The position numbers were made by a program, and so were the translations under genes. From NCBI GenBank assembly GCA_032207245.1, contig CM063500.1, positions 19,477,734 to 19,541,733 of the forward strand: a stretch of DNA of 64,000 nucleotides, read 5' to 3'. The notes beneath the pieces were generated by a model, which was not told the origin of the DNA, did not search any database, and saw only the letters and a list, made by a program, of their open reading frames with translations. Below are positions 35,310-49,551 of this stretch, piece by piece (within the stretch, counting starts at the first letter, position 1; each line of letters starts with the position of its first letter). The DNA comes from Pardosa pseudoannulata. Taxonomy: Eukaryota > Arthropoda > Arachnida > Araneae > Lycosidae.

Positions 35310-38300
35310 ATGTACAGTTCTGAAAGTTTTGGAAGTATTAAAAAAATGAAAAGACTTCACATCAAACTTTTGTTATTGCTTGTGTTTCATGTTGTAGCTG
35401 CAGAGTGAGTATTCTACTACAGTCAGCATTTCTAGTCATTATGGGAGGTAGAAGAAAAGATGGGATTTTCTAAACTATAAGCTTTAACCTTTGAATGGGT
35501 ATTGATTGATCTGTGCAGTATCGTAATGAGGACGTATTCTCGCTTCTCTTGTGAGTGTTTTGGGGAGAGGGCTAATGTTTTACTTCTGTGTCTGTTTAAA
35601 CTAGCACTTATTGTACCAGAAAACAGATTTATAGTAAATAAAATGTATTTGAGGATTTAAAATTCCACTTAAGCTTTGACCTTTGAATGGGTATTGATTG
35701 ATCTGTGCAGCATTGTTGTGAGGATGCATTCTCACGTCTCTTGTGAGTGTTTTGGAGGGAGGGCTAATGTTCTACTTCTGTGTCTGTTTAAACTAGCACT
35801 TATCATACCAGAAAACAGAGATATCATAAGTAAAATGTATTTGAAGATTTAAAATTCCAATTCTATGAATGCTAATTTGATTAAAATCTAAGAGATAAAA
35901 AAAAGGTATGTAAGTCTTTCATTTTAATTGTTAAAATTAAGCAGTTGCGGCTTGAATTTGGTAACAGTTGAAATCACTGCTTGAAATTTATTAAATCTAA
36001 TATTAGTAACATGCAACTATTTGTTATATTTAAATAACTTTTTTTAGTTCCATGTTTTTGATTCCAAATGATACAAAATTTCTGCATTTTTTACTTAGAA
36101 GCACAATTGCCCCTGATTCTATCATATCAGCATGTTAATCTTTAATCACATGTGATATACAAATGTATAAAACTTAAGATATGTATATCATATGTGATGT
36201 ACATGATAAGCAAAGGTTTTAGGAAAACAGGGCAAATATTTAGAATAATTAATTGGCTTTTCCTTTCTGTGCTTCTAAACAATTTGATACATTAAATTTA
36301 TATTTAAAGAACAGATTAGAATATTGCAATTTGCAGCCACTATTGTTTAAGTATATTGTTACTATCATTGACATTGTGAATGTAGAATTATCAATATAAG
36401 TACCATATACCAGTTCATTTTATATATATATGTGTAGGCTTTTAAGCGATCATATTTTGTACTTTTTTTCAGACTACTATAAATTTAAAAAAATACTACA
36501 TTGCATTTATATGTAATTTGCTTTTTATAGGATGAAAAGGAAAGAAATCAAGAAATGACTAACAATCTAAGGAAGGAAAATTCTGTCCTCACATCTCAAT
36601 TAGATGATGCTCGATTAATGATAGAAGCTTTAGAAAAGAGCAAGCAACTTAGCATGACTGATCTGACTTACTTATCACAGACAATTACTGAAGTAAGAAT
36701 TGCAAAATTATATGTAATTTTATGAAACTTTGATATTTTCATTTTCCTGCTTTCCCATTTCCAAAGACAAAAATTCTATCTTACAAAAATTGTTTCTTAC
36801 TGATTAATAAAAGTTTATCACATAAATAATTTTATATGAGAAAATTGGAATAAAAATGGAACACTATGTTGAATACTATATTTTTTAATATTGTGTTGTA
36901 ATGAACATATTTTCTGATTTTTTATATCTTAATTAAATTTTGTTTTGTTCAACTCTTAAAATGATTTAGATCTGCTAAAGTAGCTAAATGTTTATACTTT
37001 ACACCTAGTCATGATTTTAGTTTAAATTTTATCGCCAATTTTATAAATTACTGTGACAATTTTAAACTTGTTTTTTAATAAGTGTTTCCTTGTTCAAAAT
37101 GAAATAACTGCAATATAATTTCATGGTTTTACTGAATATTTTATTGTGCTATGGTGAGTTTTTTTTTCACTCCAAAATATTGACATTCAATCAAAAAATT
37201 TAGCTTTAAGTTGTAATTGAAAAGGAATTATTCATGGTTTATCGTATCAAAATCTATATCATACAAAAGTTAGCTCATAATTTTAATCCATGTACTGTTA
37301 AGTAATTGAAAGCATTAGATTACCAACCCTTTTAATTAATTGGGGATTTGCTGTGCTGTGCACCCCTTTTTCTAGTGCTAGGAAAATAACTAGATGTCAT
37401 CACCAGTGACCCTATGTCAATGAAGATGTTAATTGATTAGTGATTATTTTTCTTGTCTTAGTCATTTAAAAATTATACTTGTTATTCTATAAGGTGTGTG
37501 TGTGTGTATATATATATATGAAATGTGGGATTTTTTAGCCCCTATTATTTTGAATTTCCCAGGCTTACTGAGCATTGAGAAATCTTAAATAAATTGCAAT
37601 CACTCCATTAAAACAACAGTGAAGTCTGTGGTGGAAAACTTTATTTAAGACTAAAATATGAACATCTTTATCCAACAAGAGCAAAGCATTGAATGATGGT
37701 GAAAACACTCTTCTATTACAAATTTCTCTCAACAGCAAGGGATCATGCAGAATTTTCCCCATGAGACCAGCAGCTTAGTCAGTATTATGCAGTAATTTAG
37801 ACATTAGAGAAGTAAAAGTATTCATCTGGGACTGCTGAAAAGTGTGGCAACTGAATAGAAAATTAGTATTTATTCTAGCTTTAGTTTTGGGAGATGGGTA
37901 AAAAGAATTTAAGTCTGCACTTATTTCTTTGAATCTGAGATTTTGTGACTGGGGAATTAGGTATGAAAGAATGAAAAGGGGAAAAGGAGAATTTTAGATA
38001 GATATTTTAGGTGTAATAATTTTGACATATTACATATACTTCTTTTATACTATAAAGTTAGAAATTTATGTAATTTATGTATAATTCTATTTGCAGATGA
38101 AGCAAAAGTTCAAGGATATGAAATGTGAAAATTATGCATTGAAGTCAAAGTTGCAAGATACATCAACATCATTAAATGAAGTTTGTGTTTGGAGCTTTTT
38201 TTATTTTCTATTCCTAATAATACTGTCTCAGCTAACTTTTTAGAGATTTCGTTATAAAATTCAAAAGTCACAAATTCAGTTTTTCTTGCTTGCGATCCCG

Positions 38301-41300
38301 AATAAAATTATGTAATAAAACAACATTTAATTAACTGTTTTATTATTTCATCATTTTAATAATGAATCATTGTCCCCAATATATAATTAATTTTTTATAA
38401 AACACCATTTTTAAAGGTGTACAAGGAAGGTGTGCTTTCGGAAGTAAATCACCCTCAAACTACCCTCTGAGGGAATGTAGCCTTTTTTTCTTATATTTTA
38501 CATTTGTAAGGTTCATATATAATATTTCTATAGAATTTTTATTAAACCCAAAAAAAATTTTAATCATGCACATCCCAGAGGAAGAAACTATTTTAAGTGT
38601 CTACAAAATGATGCTGGATTTGAATGGATTCTGTATTCATGGATGTAGTCAAATATGCAGCACGTTATTGTAAGTTAAGCTTCTTATTTCATACTACTCA
38701 GAAGTAGAAATGTTAGGGTTCATATAAAAAGACAGAACCTTGCAAAATGATCCTTGAAGATGTTGATGACTTAAACAAAAATAGGATTTATTATTATTAT
38801 TATTTTAATGCTTACTGCAAATAGTTTTTAAAGCTGTGAATGGCAGTTCTGATTTACCAATTTTTAAGTAATTGACTTCTTATAACCTTGATAAAGGTAT
38901 CACCTCTTATATCTAAATTTTGTATTATTTAATTACCTGTAGAGCAGTGTAAAAATAAAATGGTACAGCTTTACGATAATATGACAACCTGTTTGTGCAC
39001 TTCTGGTCTTTCTTATGGGTGGACTGATTATAGTGTATTTTGCACTGACTATGTATTGTGCTTCCTATTTCATATTGTTTGGGAATTTAATATTGATAAA
39101 TAGTAAACATGTTACATTATTTATAACATTGTTCATAAAATTCATTTTTGGCATTATTAACTTCTATTTACTCAAAACTTAAATAGCTATTTTAGTTCTA
39201 TATCAAAAATAGTTCATGACAGTGACAATGTTCAAGACTATTGTAGCACTGCAGGACTCTGTATTTATTGTTATTGCTAAAACATCAAAATATCTTTAAG
39301 TTAATTTATCTAAGTTTCAGACCTTTATTTTACTTCTATAAAATAACGCTGTGATAATCCTGTAATCTTGAGATTTATTTTTTTTAACTATCCAATCTTT
39401 ATTTATGTATTTAATTTCAGAGGGATGAACAAGTACAAGATATGAAAAGTGAAATTACTGCTTTGAAGATGCATATTGTTGAGATGGAAGAATCAAAGGT
39501 AGTTTTAGTTTGTAATCTCAAATCTGGCTCAGCATGTTTAAGATTACATCTGCACTGTTTAATTTTAAACAATTTTATGTATTATATCTCTCGAACAAAA
39601 TTATTAAAAAAATGTATTCAGAGTAGTAGTTATTGAGTTTATTGTATACGCTAAATGTGTTCATTGATACATGTAGAGTTTGGTTTTTAAGTAATATAGT
39701 AAATCAATAAGCTCTAACTTAAAGAAATATACTGGCACATAAGAATAATTAACAATTATAATACTAAACCCCTTATTCAAAATTTATCACTAGTAAAGCT
39801 AGCAGCTGCAAGGACTATAATTTAAAATTTTTAGACGAAGAGATATCATTACATATATGTATATATATTTATATACATAGTAATAATAAATTTAATTTCG
39901 CCTTTTCCCCCTTGATAGTTGATCCATTGTATCTTTATGTTAAAATCAATATTTCCATGGATATTTAATGAAACTAAACAGACATTCTTGCTCTATTGAA
40001 TTTTTGAAATAGGTTTTCATCCTTTTGTAATGTGGAAAATTTTGCTTATGGGTTTAGAGGGGAGGGGGTTTGAGCCTGGCAGCTCTCTCTACCCTGGGTG
40101 TGCTTGTATATCAGACATGCCAACTACTCCAGATTCTCCGGAGTTGCTCCGGGAAAATGAGAAAAATTGGTAACTCTGGAAACTCCTCAGATTGCTCCAG
40201 AAAATAATAAAACTTTTGAACAGCTAAAAGGTTACAATTCAGCAATTAAATGATTATTTAATTTTGCGAGTATTACTCTTTCCACACAATAATGCTGCAT
40301 GTTAAATGTTTTCAGTACTTTACGAATAAACCAAACTGAATTTAGGTCAAATTGGAGTAGACAAACTCTAGAATCCCTGATGATAGAAAAATGGAAATAT
40401 TTTAATCAAGGTCAATGTTGCTATAAGAAATACTGTTCTGAAAAATAAGTTGTTAAAGCTAAAAAAGGTACTCATAAATTTTTAAATGCTTAAATTTTAA
40501 TTTATCTTTTACAATTTACTACTGTTTAAATATTTTAAATTTAATTTAGAAACCAATAAGATATGTACTTATGTATAATCTGTAATTAGTATGTTAAAAT
40601 TACATACCACACTGTTGCTCCGGATGAAAGTGCCTGACTGTTGGCATGTCTGATATATACTCATCCAAGTTTTAGAACATTTTTGTAACATATTTAAATA
40701 TCACTGGATGGCATTATTCTACCCTGATATTTTTTTATGTAGTTTTAAAAGGTTTTTGGCATTAATATACTGTGTTTGCTTTAATTTCTGCCTGTGTATG
40801 GTGACTTACTCATTTAAATAATTAAACAACTGCATTTATTATTAGTGGGTGAATTATTGAGACCAAGAAGTCTATGGTGGGAGTGTTTTAGCTAATATTC
40901 TGTTTTAGTTTATGCTTTTGAGTGGAATGTTTAGTAGAGAGAAAGGGGTTGAAAGTTCAATTCTGATCCTTCAGAGATGGTTGACTTTAAGACATTATGT
41001 ATTTGTCACTATTGAGGTTAAAAGAGAGTCTTTTTTCTAAATTTTTGCCCTGATAAGTGGATAAAATTCTTTATGTACAGTTTGTTTTAGTAAAAGAGAA
41101 AAAGCACAAAACATATTAGGAGTGCAAAATATATCCTATATAGTTATGTGTTGATTCATGCTTTCAAAAATTTCATATATACATTAAAACAATTATAATA
41201 TCCTCTTTTTTAGCCAAATTTTCTAATAACTAATGGGATAAACTTTTTAAACATTCATCAATGTTTGTGCATTTATTTATTTCATCTAGCATTAAATTTA

Positions 41301-44300
41301 AAATAACATTTAGTATTTCATTTTCTATTATTTTATACTAGCATATAGCCCATCATATGATGGGATCAGTAAAATTTTTAATTTTCCAAAATTCTGAAGT
41401 ACCTTATGTGGCAGGGAAAAAAAATGGTTTGTTGTTTGGCTGAGAATTATCTTGCAACAAAAAATAATCGATTATTCAATTTAAAATTATCACATATGTA
41501 CTTAATCTATTATTTAAGCGAAATATAAAAGAAAATTATTTATGTAATAGCTAAGTTCAGTGATAAAACATATGAAACTAAGGCATAATTTAAAATAAGA
41601 AATGATTCAATGAGATGGTTAAAGGAATGACATCATAATGCTAGAAAAATGTTATTTTTACCTATTTATTATAAGATAAATTGATAAATTGAATCGCCTG
41701 CTCTTAACCGGGGAAAATAGGAGTTGAAATAATGGCCTTAAAAGATCAAAAAGAGGGGAAAGTGGTGGATTTCGAACGTTTTAAAGAAGGCTGTATTTTT
41801 TGCTGTGATATGAAGCATATTTATACCAATTTATTTTAGAATCGGATCTATAGTTTGGGAGAAGATAAACATTACTCTCTTTGAATTTTGCTAACTATGG
41901 ATGCCTCTATCCATTCCAGGTCCGACCGCTTCATAAAATCGAGCACAGATGTACAGATAACTTAGGCTATTATTATATAGGGATATCCTACTATTTTATT
42001 TTTAAAAAATCAGCAGTCAAATTTCCTGCTCATTCATATAAACAAACACAGCTGCATTTGTAAATAGTGGGTGAATTAAGGGGACCAGGAAGTTTGTGGT
42101 GGAAGGTTTTAGCTAATTTTCTCTTTTAGCAGATGCTGTATGAGGAGAATGTTTAATAAAGAGAATGTGGTTGAAAATTTAATTTTAATCCTTCATAGAG
42201 GGTAGGCTTAAGACGTTAAATATTTGTCATTATTGCAGTTAACAAGTAGTTTTTTTTTTTAATATTTATCTGGATATAAATGGGTATTTTTGCTAGAATT
42301 TATATTTTTAATTCTGTTACTTAGAATTGATTATAAACCACGTTTATGTCTCAGTAAATACTTATTGTTATTAAAGATACTTATGTAAATTCAAGCTATT
42401 TTTCTTTTTATTCTTTGAAATGAAAATGTATATTTTATTTAATCATTATTAGTTATTTAGTCTAATATATGGATATTAATTCTTGTATCAGGGCCCAATA
42501 TTTCCCAGAACACTATTTGTTTTTGTATTTTCTTTCCAGTTAAAGCAACTATTAGAGTATGTTATTGAGGATTTAAAACTCTCCTTAATACTGTTATTTA
42601 CAAATTAAAAAACCCTAATTATGCCAGTTAAAAAATTTTCATTGATAGGTTCTGTTAACTGTCACCAAGTAATGACAGTAAGCCCTGTCTTTTTGTGAAA
42701 ATCATCAATCACCTTAAGATGAGATGCTCAAACAAGAGAAGAGGGGGAGGGCGGTAGTAAAGATAGTCACTAACCAAAATATTTGTTTTCACTTATGGCA
42801 ATTTAAATTGTAGATTTTTTTTCCTCTTTTTATACTTTAGCACAATTTTTCCGCAGTAACTTGATTTCTTCCCCAAACCTCATTTGTACGTTCAGACACA
42901 TTCTTCACCCTTAATTAACTAAACATAAAAAAGTTATTAAATATCGTTTTACACAAGCTTGTTTTTCAATTCCATTGTACAATCTATAATTGCTTGACAA
43001 CATATCCTTTCGTGTTCTGGTTATAATTAACAATTTACAAAAAGTATTTTGCAGTTTATTATTATTATTAATTTTTTATATGTTTATGTCAAAGACTTAC
43101 AATCAGTTAAAAGGTTGCTTAATTTCTTCAGGGTTAGGAACTATAGTACTGCTCCTTAAATGAAACAAAGAGTAATATTTATCAAATCATATTTATGAAA
43201 TTTATAATTATTTGTTATTGCTGACATTTAACAGTTGTAAAAATTATGCACTCATTTTTCAATGATCTTGATATTAGATGAATGTAGATTTTTAAAAAAT
43301 ATAAAATAGTCATGTGTAGCAAATAATACCTAAAGCATTTATATAAAATGATCATTTCAGCGTCCCAAGGGCAAGCCTCAAGTGTGTTGTGAAAATTTGC
43401 AACAAAATCCAGCCTCTAAATGCATTGAAATACCAATTATTGTTGAAGACAGGTGTACTTCATTTCAAGAGGTAATTACTGTGCATTAAGTTAATTTATG
43501 CTTATTGTTATAGTAGCATGGTATTCTGTCATAGTGTTTAATCATTGTAAACTTTTTATGTTTCTTTAGTCTATTAATATTTTCACTTAATAAGTGATGT
43601 CAAGATAACTTGAAACTTTCAAGTATAAGTTTCTGTTAGTTTAATGTTTTTTCCATGTGTAGTTTTTATTCATTACAAATCTCTTACTTAATCTTATACA
43701 AATTTCTTTAGTGTCAAGAAAAAAAATTTTTTTTGCCACAGGGTCTGGGTTAACTGGAGAATATTTAGAGAATTTGGCAACTCTAAAAATTTTTTAGGAA
43801 ATTTTGTGAAATGTTTTTAAAATAAAGAATAATTAAAAAAAAAGTTTTAAAAATAATGAATTCTGCCAGTCAAAATATTATAAAAAACCTTCTTCAATTT
43901 TGTGCATTCTTTTAAAAATGCTTATGCACTGTTAACCCACAAGGACGGAGTTACATGACAACACGCGCCAGACTTCAGAAGCCTGGTGTAACTTTTCTCA
44001 GCCACATACTAACAAAATTCCTTTTGATGATGAGAAAACTGGTGTTACCAAAAATATTTATTAATAGTTTAAAATATGTTTTGGATTATTTGAAATATTA
44101 GCTTTTAAAAGTATTTAGGACTGTAGATCTTTTTTTATTAGCATTCTGAAAGCACAAACATAAGACACAAGTTAAAAACTTAAATCACTTCTTTATATTT
44201 CATCATTTTAATTAAATAGTGTTATAAATTTCACAGCATTTCTCCTTCAACCACAAACACTGAATAAAAATGCAAAAGTCTATGTACATGCATTGAGTCT

Positions 44301-47300
44301 CTGGAGTAAATTAAAAGTATTTCTTTCTGAGAAAAATATTAGGAGAAAATTGTAGAAATGCATGTTATTAGAGGTTTAGGAGACCTATAAGACTGCTACT
44401 GAAAATTTGGGAAGTTTATTTCTATTGGATAATTTTGTATAAAATGTTTTATAACACTCAGGCCTCAGAGACCTGGCACATGTCTTTGTGGGTTAAATGA
44501 GAATTTGAAGAAATGGAAAAGGGAATCTTCAAAAAAGAAAGTATCAGATGATCATTTAAAAGCTATTAGGGACTTGGTAAAAGTTGTGTTAAGAATCAAC
44601 AAAAGGAAGCAAACTTATATATATCTGATTATTTTTAAATACATTGAACATGAATGTACGTATGTACGTGTGCTGTACTTTGATTAGAAAGGAAAGCTAA
44701 TAAATTTCCCTCCCAAAAAATTTCATATTTTTAATGTAGTTTTTACTTCTTGAATTAATTTTTAAAATGTTCTTAAAAGTATAATTATTTGTTTATTAGG
44801 TGAATATAATCCTGCGATAATTCAATAGGGTTGTATTGTTCCGCATATATGGTCTGATTTTTCTGGACTGCTGAGCTGACCATATAACCGATACAGACTG
44901 TATCAGGGAATTTGTGAAAAAATATGGTGTTTTTTCCTGGATTTTGTGGCCTACTTGTATAAAATATTTATATCTAAGCCATGCTCTTTAAATATTTTTT
45001 CTTAGTTTTAATAATATATTTTTCTTGTGTAGGAGAGTGTTCAAACTGCAGCTGAAACTGATGAAGATTTAGTAGTTTTAAAAGCTCAGTGGGATGAATT
45101 GCTTACTTCTGTAAGGGAGAAAAATGAGACAATAAGAAAGGTAATATTCTAAAGTTTTAAGGTTATGCATATTTTGCTGGAACATGTATATGCAGTTATA
45201 TTTATAGTATTTCAGAGAAGGAATTAAATTGTCATTCAATTTGCTTGTGATACTTTTTTAAATTTTTTTTATTTGCATGCATAATTTTGTATATAACATG
45301 AGGTACTTTACCTCTTTATGCCCTCAGTGTATAGTATTTACATATAAAGTACACTTTTGAATGTTAGTAATTCAATATGCTAGTAGTGTTTTGCTTATTT
45401 TAAGAATCAAATTATCTTTGCATATTAATTGTTTAGTTATTAGATTCATTAAAAAGAATAAGAGGTTACTGTGTACCCCTTAAAAATTAAACACAAAAAG
45501 TTTTGCTGAATGTTTTAAAGAAAGGAAATAGTTATTTTCTAGTGATAATAATAACTAAAGTAATTAATGTGATTTTTTATGTGATACAAAGATAATTTTT
45601 TATATTTCATGGATTTAATACATTCTCATTTTTACCCCATAAATACAGTATTACCTCCTGTAAAGAATACCTTTATTTAAGGGACTATTTATTCTATTGG
45701 TCTGTCCTATGAGTATTTGAATGTATTTACCTTGAAAAAGGTAAAAGTGTGTGAAGCACATTCAAATTATGTTATATGTATGTATCCAGCATATAGTCAG
45801 GCTTGCAATTCCGTCATTTTTCTCACCATTAGTCTTTTTTTTTTTACAATTGATCACTTTTAGTCACTTTTTTTATGTTGTATCACAGAAAAAGTCTGTT
45901 GTTGAAGAAAGAAAATCTGAATTAATAACAAAATATTTTAATAAAAGACCAAAAATGGGATGCTCTAATTATATTTTTCTTATTAAGATGTAATTAGTCA
46001 TATGGTTTCCAGAATTTAGTGATTTTAAAAAATCGTAAAGAAGTTCCTGAAATCTACATTTGTACTGAAATGTACATTTAATACATTAAAGTAATTTACG
46101 TCAAAGCACACATTTCTCTTTTTCTTTTTGTTCACAATATTTGTTTAGATACTCTAATCTAGCTATGTACATATTTCAAACATCATTAATCTATGCAGAA
46201 AATTGTGATTATAAAATTAATGTATTGTATGTATTCAAATCTAATCTATAGATTTTCTTGAATAAAGAGCAATGTTGAGTTGTAGTAAACAAATTTTTAA
46301 CCTTTTTGAGTATTTGACTCTAAAATTATGTCTTGCATGAATCATTTGATTTAGAGTTAAAATAAATAGAAAAATCTTAATAATAGCATCTGTAATTAAG
46401 AGGAGAAAAAAAATCACTTTTTGTTTTCAATGTTTAGTCACTTATTCTGTATTATTTGTCACTTTTCTCACCTTTTTGGAAGTATCTCAGCAGTTGCAAG
46501 CCTGTATAGTAGATTATTTTGTTTTATATTTTAGCTCAAGGAAGATTTGGTGAAATCAAATGCTGTTGTAGATTACTTGACTAAGGAAAGAGTAAGTCCA
46601 TATTTGCTTACTGTACAGTATTCATTTTTTTAACACACATCAAAACATATCTGTAATGTAACTTTGATTTTTTTTTCATTTTAATGTATTAATTCACTTC
46701 TATATGTAGAAATATTAAAACCATGCTTTTCGCATCTTTTTCATAATAGACAAAGTTAGGGAGAAAAAAAAAAAAACGGATTTTTTTTTTTTAAATTAAA
46801 ATCAGTTTTTTTTGTTTGTTTGTTTGTTTGTTTCCTCCAATATACATAGAATAGTTTGTTATAAGGAGTAACATCTGATCTATCTAGCATATTCTACACA
46901 CTGATTACCTAAACCCTAAAATTAAATATATAAATTTTAATCTAAATACATTCCATTATTTTGTAATTGGATAGTGCAAACTAAATAAGATGTAAATTTA
47001 AAGAATAAATTAAACATTCTTTTAATGCAAACTATTTATTAAAAAAAAAAAATCACAATTATTTCAATATTTTTTAAGCACCAAATTATGGATTTAATTG
47101 TTTAAAAAACGCTAGCTTTGATGCTTTATTCACTCCTAATTGATTATGAAGGCTTGAATGAGCAATACCCAAAAGAAGAAAACTGTCTTTCCATTCCAAC
47201 AGATGAAGCCACGGCTGTTGTTATTTGGTAGAAAAACTGAATTTCAAGTTCAGTAATAATCTCTTTACCTCCCATTACATAAAAGGAATTCCACCAGTCA

Positions 47301-49489
47301 ATAATCAATTATTGTACTACCCCTACTACATACTTTCTGATAACAACCCGTAAATTCTTTGAAAGCACATGCTATCTATTTACACTTATTAATTTATTGG
47401 TATTACTGTGCTGACTGATTCCCAATTCTCCTGTCTTTGGAATATAGGTTTTTAAAGAAGTGAAAAAAAAAGATTTAAATCAATGATTTTTTTCAAAAAA
47501 ATCAACTGATTTAAGTCATGGCAACCCTGATTATGGAAATAAGATTATTTTTCTTTTCCAACAACATTTTAAAGTACTGAATATTGTTAATGCTGTAAAG
47601 GATATTAAAACACTATTCTTTAGCCCTTGTGTGCAAAATGGTAGACTGCAAGCGCTCCAAACCAAACCTAAAACCCGATACCAATTTGATGACAGTCATA
47701 TTTTTATTTTTCATTTAAATTTATGGAGAAAGTAAAAATCATTACAAAAATGTGTAAACATATTCTGTGTTTTACTGAAAATAATAAATGAATAAATGGT
47801 TTATTTAAATAGTATTCAAAGAAAACTTACTTCTTTTTAATCTGTAATAGATATTTTATTTTCCTTAGTTTTTGTTCTCTTTGATAAAAAAAAAGATGTT
47901 TATATGTTATATTTATGTAATCTTGAGGGGTAATAACAAAATACTAAGTGTATGTAGTAATTTAAGGTATATATCTGACCCTTAATTTGCAGGATTCAAT
48001 TCAAAGTAATGGATCACGAACTCAGGAAGCTCTCAATGAATGTGTTCTACGTCTGAATGAAGCTTCTGAGCTATACAAGAAACAATATCGTAAAATTGAA
48101 AAGTTGAAGAAAAAATTGAAGAAAAATAAAACTGTAAGTTTGATTTAACTAAATCACTTAAAGACTAGCAAAATGAACTTATTGTTTAAGTGTAGATGCA
48201 AACTTATACTATTTTTCATACAATGTACTAATTTATAGAGGATTCTACAGATTAACAAAACTAACAAATATTTGTCAAGTTAAAAAAACAAAGACTCAAT
48301 TCTGGATTAGAACATTTTTTAGATTCTTGATTAAAAGGTTTATTAACCCTTTGTATTAAAACAACGTATAGAAGACATGATCATATTGCTGTGCCTAAAA
48401 TGAAAACCTTGTATCACACACTTGATGATTCTGTCTGGCCAAAAGTGAAAAGCTCGTATCAGACATGTTATTGTTTTTAGGCGATAAAGTTTTTGTTTTT
48501 TGTTATTGTTTGTTACAGTTGCAATATAAGATTTGGTTGTTTATTCTGAGGCTTAATTGCAATAGAGTATTATATTATATGCAATAAATAGTTAACTGTT
48601 GGTGCTTAAAAAATTCTTTAAAAAATCTAAAAATTTAGCCTAATGGCAAAAAAGAAAATTGATACTACTAACGGTACTGGAAAGTGTCCTGATTACACCT
48701 TAGAAACTGAAACAGATACCGAATGCAAAAAGTGTAAAGTTGCCCAAAATGTTCTTGATTGTTTCGAGAAATATCACACACTGGCAAACTTTAATTTCCT
48801 GTTATTGGTTTAAAATGTTAGTAATTTAACAGTTTAAACCCGTTACAAAATTTTGACCAATGTTATACATTATTCACTTATAGATTATTCACGCAATAAA
48901 TTCTACATAGAAAATATTTAAATGACTGAAAATATTTACTTTTGTTATATAACTAAAAACATAGAAATAATATGTGAAATAAAAACATTAATAAATTTTT
49001 TTATAAAAAATGAGATGAAATGTAATTATCAAATTCTGTGGTTTTGTTAAATAGTAAATGCAGTACTATTAATGTCCACTGGTTTGCTTACAATTTAGCC
49101 CGTGATGAAACTGCTTTTGGTCATGACGCGTGAGAAAAGTTTTCATTGAAAGAGGCACACACAGTCGTCGCTCGATTCATAAGGAAGAGGTTAATAATCA
49201 GCAATAATAAAAATAGTTGCTATGGTTAAAGGTTTCATAAGGTATTTTTCTATGAGGCTAAATCAGCATGTAATGAATTTAAAAGTGGGAATTCTAAAAA
49301 ATAAATTGCACCCAGTACCTGTTTATTGTTCTGTTAATAAGTACTTGATTTCTGATCATTCAGAGTAGTGACTTATCCAGCTGGGTAGTTGTACTGTTTC
49401 TCATTTAGCATCATGGTAAGGATATAAGCTAAGTGTGTATATCAGAGTTTGCATGCTCATTAATTACTACTGCACAAAAGAGGGGTTTT

Positions 49490-49551
<62 letters not shown>

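Larger units (their letters stand above)
39499..43360 (+). other. Intron 7 (3.9 kb) with MITE, R1 copy and a diverged repeat pair
   Basis: Holds the T1 element at 40112-40652 and an R1 copy at 41336-41986. Flanking the R1 copy is a diverged repeat pair at about 40830-41040 and 42050-42250 (shared TGGGTGAATTA, GACCA(A/G)GAAGT, GTTTTAGCTAAT, AGACATTA/AGACGTTA). No exon is supported. Confidence 0.6.

Noticed and set aside
44497..44577. An exon-like open stretch, phase 0-0, 26 codons, ending at GTAAAA (frame KKWKRESSKKK)
   Set aside because: The presumed acceptor (AAATGAG) abuts the piggyBac-type element and has no polypyrimidine tract; the neighbouring exons join without it.
45892..45990. Exon-like stretch after ATCACAG encoding KKSVVEERKSELITK
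   Set aside because: No donor is found before the stop, and exons 9 and 10 already join in phase 0.
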